A DNA stretch of 64,000 bases from contig NZ_BBJF01000004.1 in NCBI RefSeq assembly GCF_000739735.1, forward strand, positions 868,001-932,000. The letters are read 5' to 3'. Shown piece by piece: positions 62,914 to 64,000 of the stretch. Below the pieces are notes generated by a model. That model had not been told where the DNA came from, did no database searches, and was given only the letters and a program-made list of their open reading frames with translations. A program made the position numbers and the translations under genes. Every line of letters starts with the position of its first letter. Within the stretch, counting starts at the first letter, position 1. The DNA comes from Paraburkholderia ginsengisoli NBRC 100965. GTDB taxonomy: Bacteria; Pseudomonadota; Gammaproteobacteria; Burkholderiales; Burkholderiaceae.

Positions 62914-64000
62914 TTACTCACTTTCGCGCGTTTCGGGCTCTTCATCAAAAATTTGGTATTTGCGCATTTTCTCCCATAAAACTTTGCGGCTGATACCGAG
63001 ATAAAGCGCCGTATCCTGGCGACGCCAGCCGTTGGCATCGAGCGCGGCGAGCACGCGGTTGCGCTCGGCCATGTCCCATTTGCTGCGGTCCACCAGCACT
63101 TCGGCGGCGCTCTCCGCCGGCACCGGCTGCGTGGTGCGCGCCAGCGCCAGCAGACGCTGCAGGCGCGCCGCATCCCACGCGCCGATCTGGCGCACCGTTA
63201 CGCCGATCCGCTCGGCCAGGTTGCGCAACTCGCGCACGTTGCCGGGGAAATACGTGTCGGCGACCGCGTCGGCGAGCCAGTACGGCAGATCCGGCAACGC
63301 GGACAGCCGCTCGGCGCCGACGATCTGCGCGATGAAAGCCTTGAAGATTGCGATCTTGTCGACCGCGCCGCGCTCTTCGAGCGACGGAATCTTCAACTCG
63401 ATCACCGCGAGCCGGTAGTAGAGATCGGCGCGGAACGTGCCGTCCTTCACCAGTTGCGGCAAATGCCTGTTGGTCGCCGCGACCAGCCGGAAGTCGAGCT
63501 TCACGGGCGTGGCCGAGCCGATCCGCGTGACCGCGCTGTCTTCCAGCACACGCAACAGCTTGACCTGCTGATAGAGCGGCAGGTCGCCGATTTCATCGAG
63601 GAACAGCGTGCCGCCGTCGGCCTGTTCGAAGTAGCCCTTGTGCGCGACCACCGCGCCCGTGAACGAGCCCTTCGAGTGGCCGAAGAACAGCGACTCGAAC
63701 AGGCCATCCGGAATCGCGCCGCAGTTCACCGCGACGAACGGGCCTTGCCCGTAGCGGCTGTGTTTCTCGTGCAGCAGTTGCGCGATGCGCTCCTTGCCGA
63801 CGCCGGTTTCGCCATGCACGAGCACGCTCGTTTCGCAGTCGGCGAAGGTGTCGACTTCATGCAGCAGCGTCTGCATGCATTCCGAGTTGGCGATCATCGC
63901 GTCGGACTCGTGCGTCTTCGCGCTGTGCGCGCGCATCTGCAGCACCAGCGTCATCACCATGCCGCGCAGCTCGGCGCAGGTGAAGTCGAGCGGCAGGATG
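62914..64000 (-). CDS. Sigma-54-dependent activator (partial, cut by window edge)
   Basis: At least 348 residues; the frame continues past 64000, so the N-terminal sensor part is not seen. AAA+ domain: Walker [17 protein letters not shown], the sigma-54 contact loop GSFTGA (usually GAFTGA), Walker [15 protein letters not shown], and [12 protein letters not shown]. The C-terminal Fis-type HTH is [20 protein letters not shown]. It activates RNA polymerase with sigma-54 from an enhancer site. Target genes cannot be deduced; the DUF2968 gene downstream is co-directional. Confidence 0.9.
   Translation of the reverse strand, partial: ILPLDFTCAELRGMVMTLVLQMRAHSAKTHESDAMIANSECMQTLLHEVDTFADCETSVLVHGETGVGKERIAQLLHEKHSRYGQGPFVAVNCGAIPDGLFESLFFGHSKGSFTGAVVAHKGYFEQADGGTLFLDEIGDLPLYQQVKLLRVLEDSAVTRIGSATPVKLDFRLVAATNRHLPQLVKDGTFRADLYYRLAVIELKIPSLEERGAVDKIAIFKAFIAQIVGAERLSALPDLPYWLADAVADTYFPGNVRELRNLAERIGVTVRQIGAWDAARLQRLLALARTTQPVPAESAAEVLVDRSKWDMAERNRVLAALDANGWRRQDTALYLGISRKVLWEKMRKYQIFDEEPETRESE

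Overview
The window looks like chromosome of a Burkholderia/Paraburkholderia-type betaproteobacterium. Codon use is GC-rich, an Hfq2-like protein with a long disordered tail is present, and core genes such as aat, bpt, pyrD, lepB, rpiA, rlmB and rnr sit beside cepacia-type accessory genes. This assignment is inferred from protein character only. There are three tRNA genes, no rRNA, no CRISPR array and no recognisable insertion sequence.

Layout. 1-3.2 kb: small conserved proteins, an EmrE-like exporter and an HbpS-like protein, then an initiator tRNA. 3.2-13.0 kb: a decayed integrative element, bounded by a 55-bp direct repeat of the tRNA-fMet 3' half. It carries a frameshifted tyrosine integrase, regulators with in-frame stops, a tail-fibre fragment, a broken GH19 lysozyme, two holin-like proteins, and an AT-rich two-gene cargo of unknown function (8.5-10.8 kb). 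13.4-16.8 kb: Nudix hydrolase, the two N-end-rule aminoacyl-transferases, and pyrD. 16.9-23.1 kb: amino-acid ABC transporter parts, signal peptidase, an oxidoreductase, a GntR regulator, a collapsed manC remnant and an ElaA-type acetyltransferase.

23.4-29.8 kb: a compact five-gene operon of carrier protein, acyl-CoA dehydrogenase-like flavoprotein, amino acid:[carrier protein] ligase, DUF1839 protein and GH2-like glycosidase. The gene set implies that an amino acid is loaded on a carrier protein and then oxidised. This is the best candidate here for an undescribed pathway. 30.4-35.9 kb: Crp-like regulator and exopolysaccharide genes, interrupted by a HigA antitoxin whose HigB toxin is decayed. 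36.4-45.1 kb: rpiA, rlmB, rnr, two tandem tRNA-Leu(CAG) genes, a ClC channel, a MAPEG protein and an MFS carrier.

45.4-56.3 kb: a fatty-acid degradation locus, with a PsrA-like TetR regulator (and a matching palindrome in front of it), FadE, a FabG4-like reductase, MaoC hydratase, thiolase, FadD and a DUF1571 protein. 56.3-64 kb: FAD oxidoreductase, an ECF sigma/anti-sigma pair led by a tiny lipoprotein, Hfq2, a small gene with an internal amber codon, a DUF2968 protein, and a sigma-54 activator cut by the window edge.

A theme across the window is damage by small lesions. Three genes have a single in-frame stop codon, and several frameshifts appear to be two-base losses, some of them in (CG)n runs. 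Most lie inside the element, but two lie in host genes near 59.6 and 61.2 kb.
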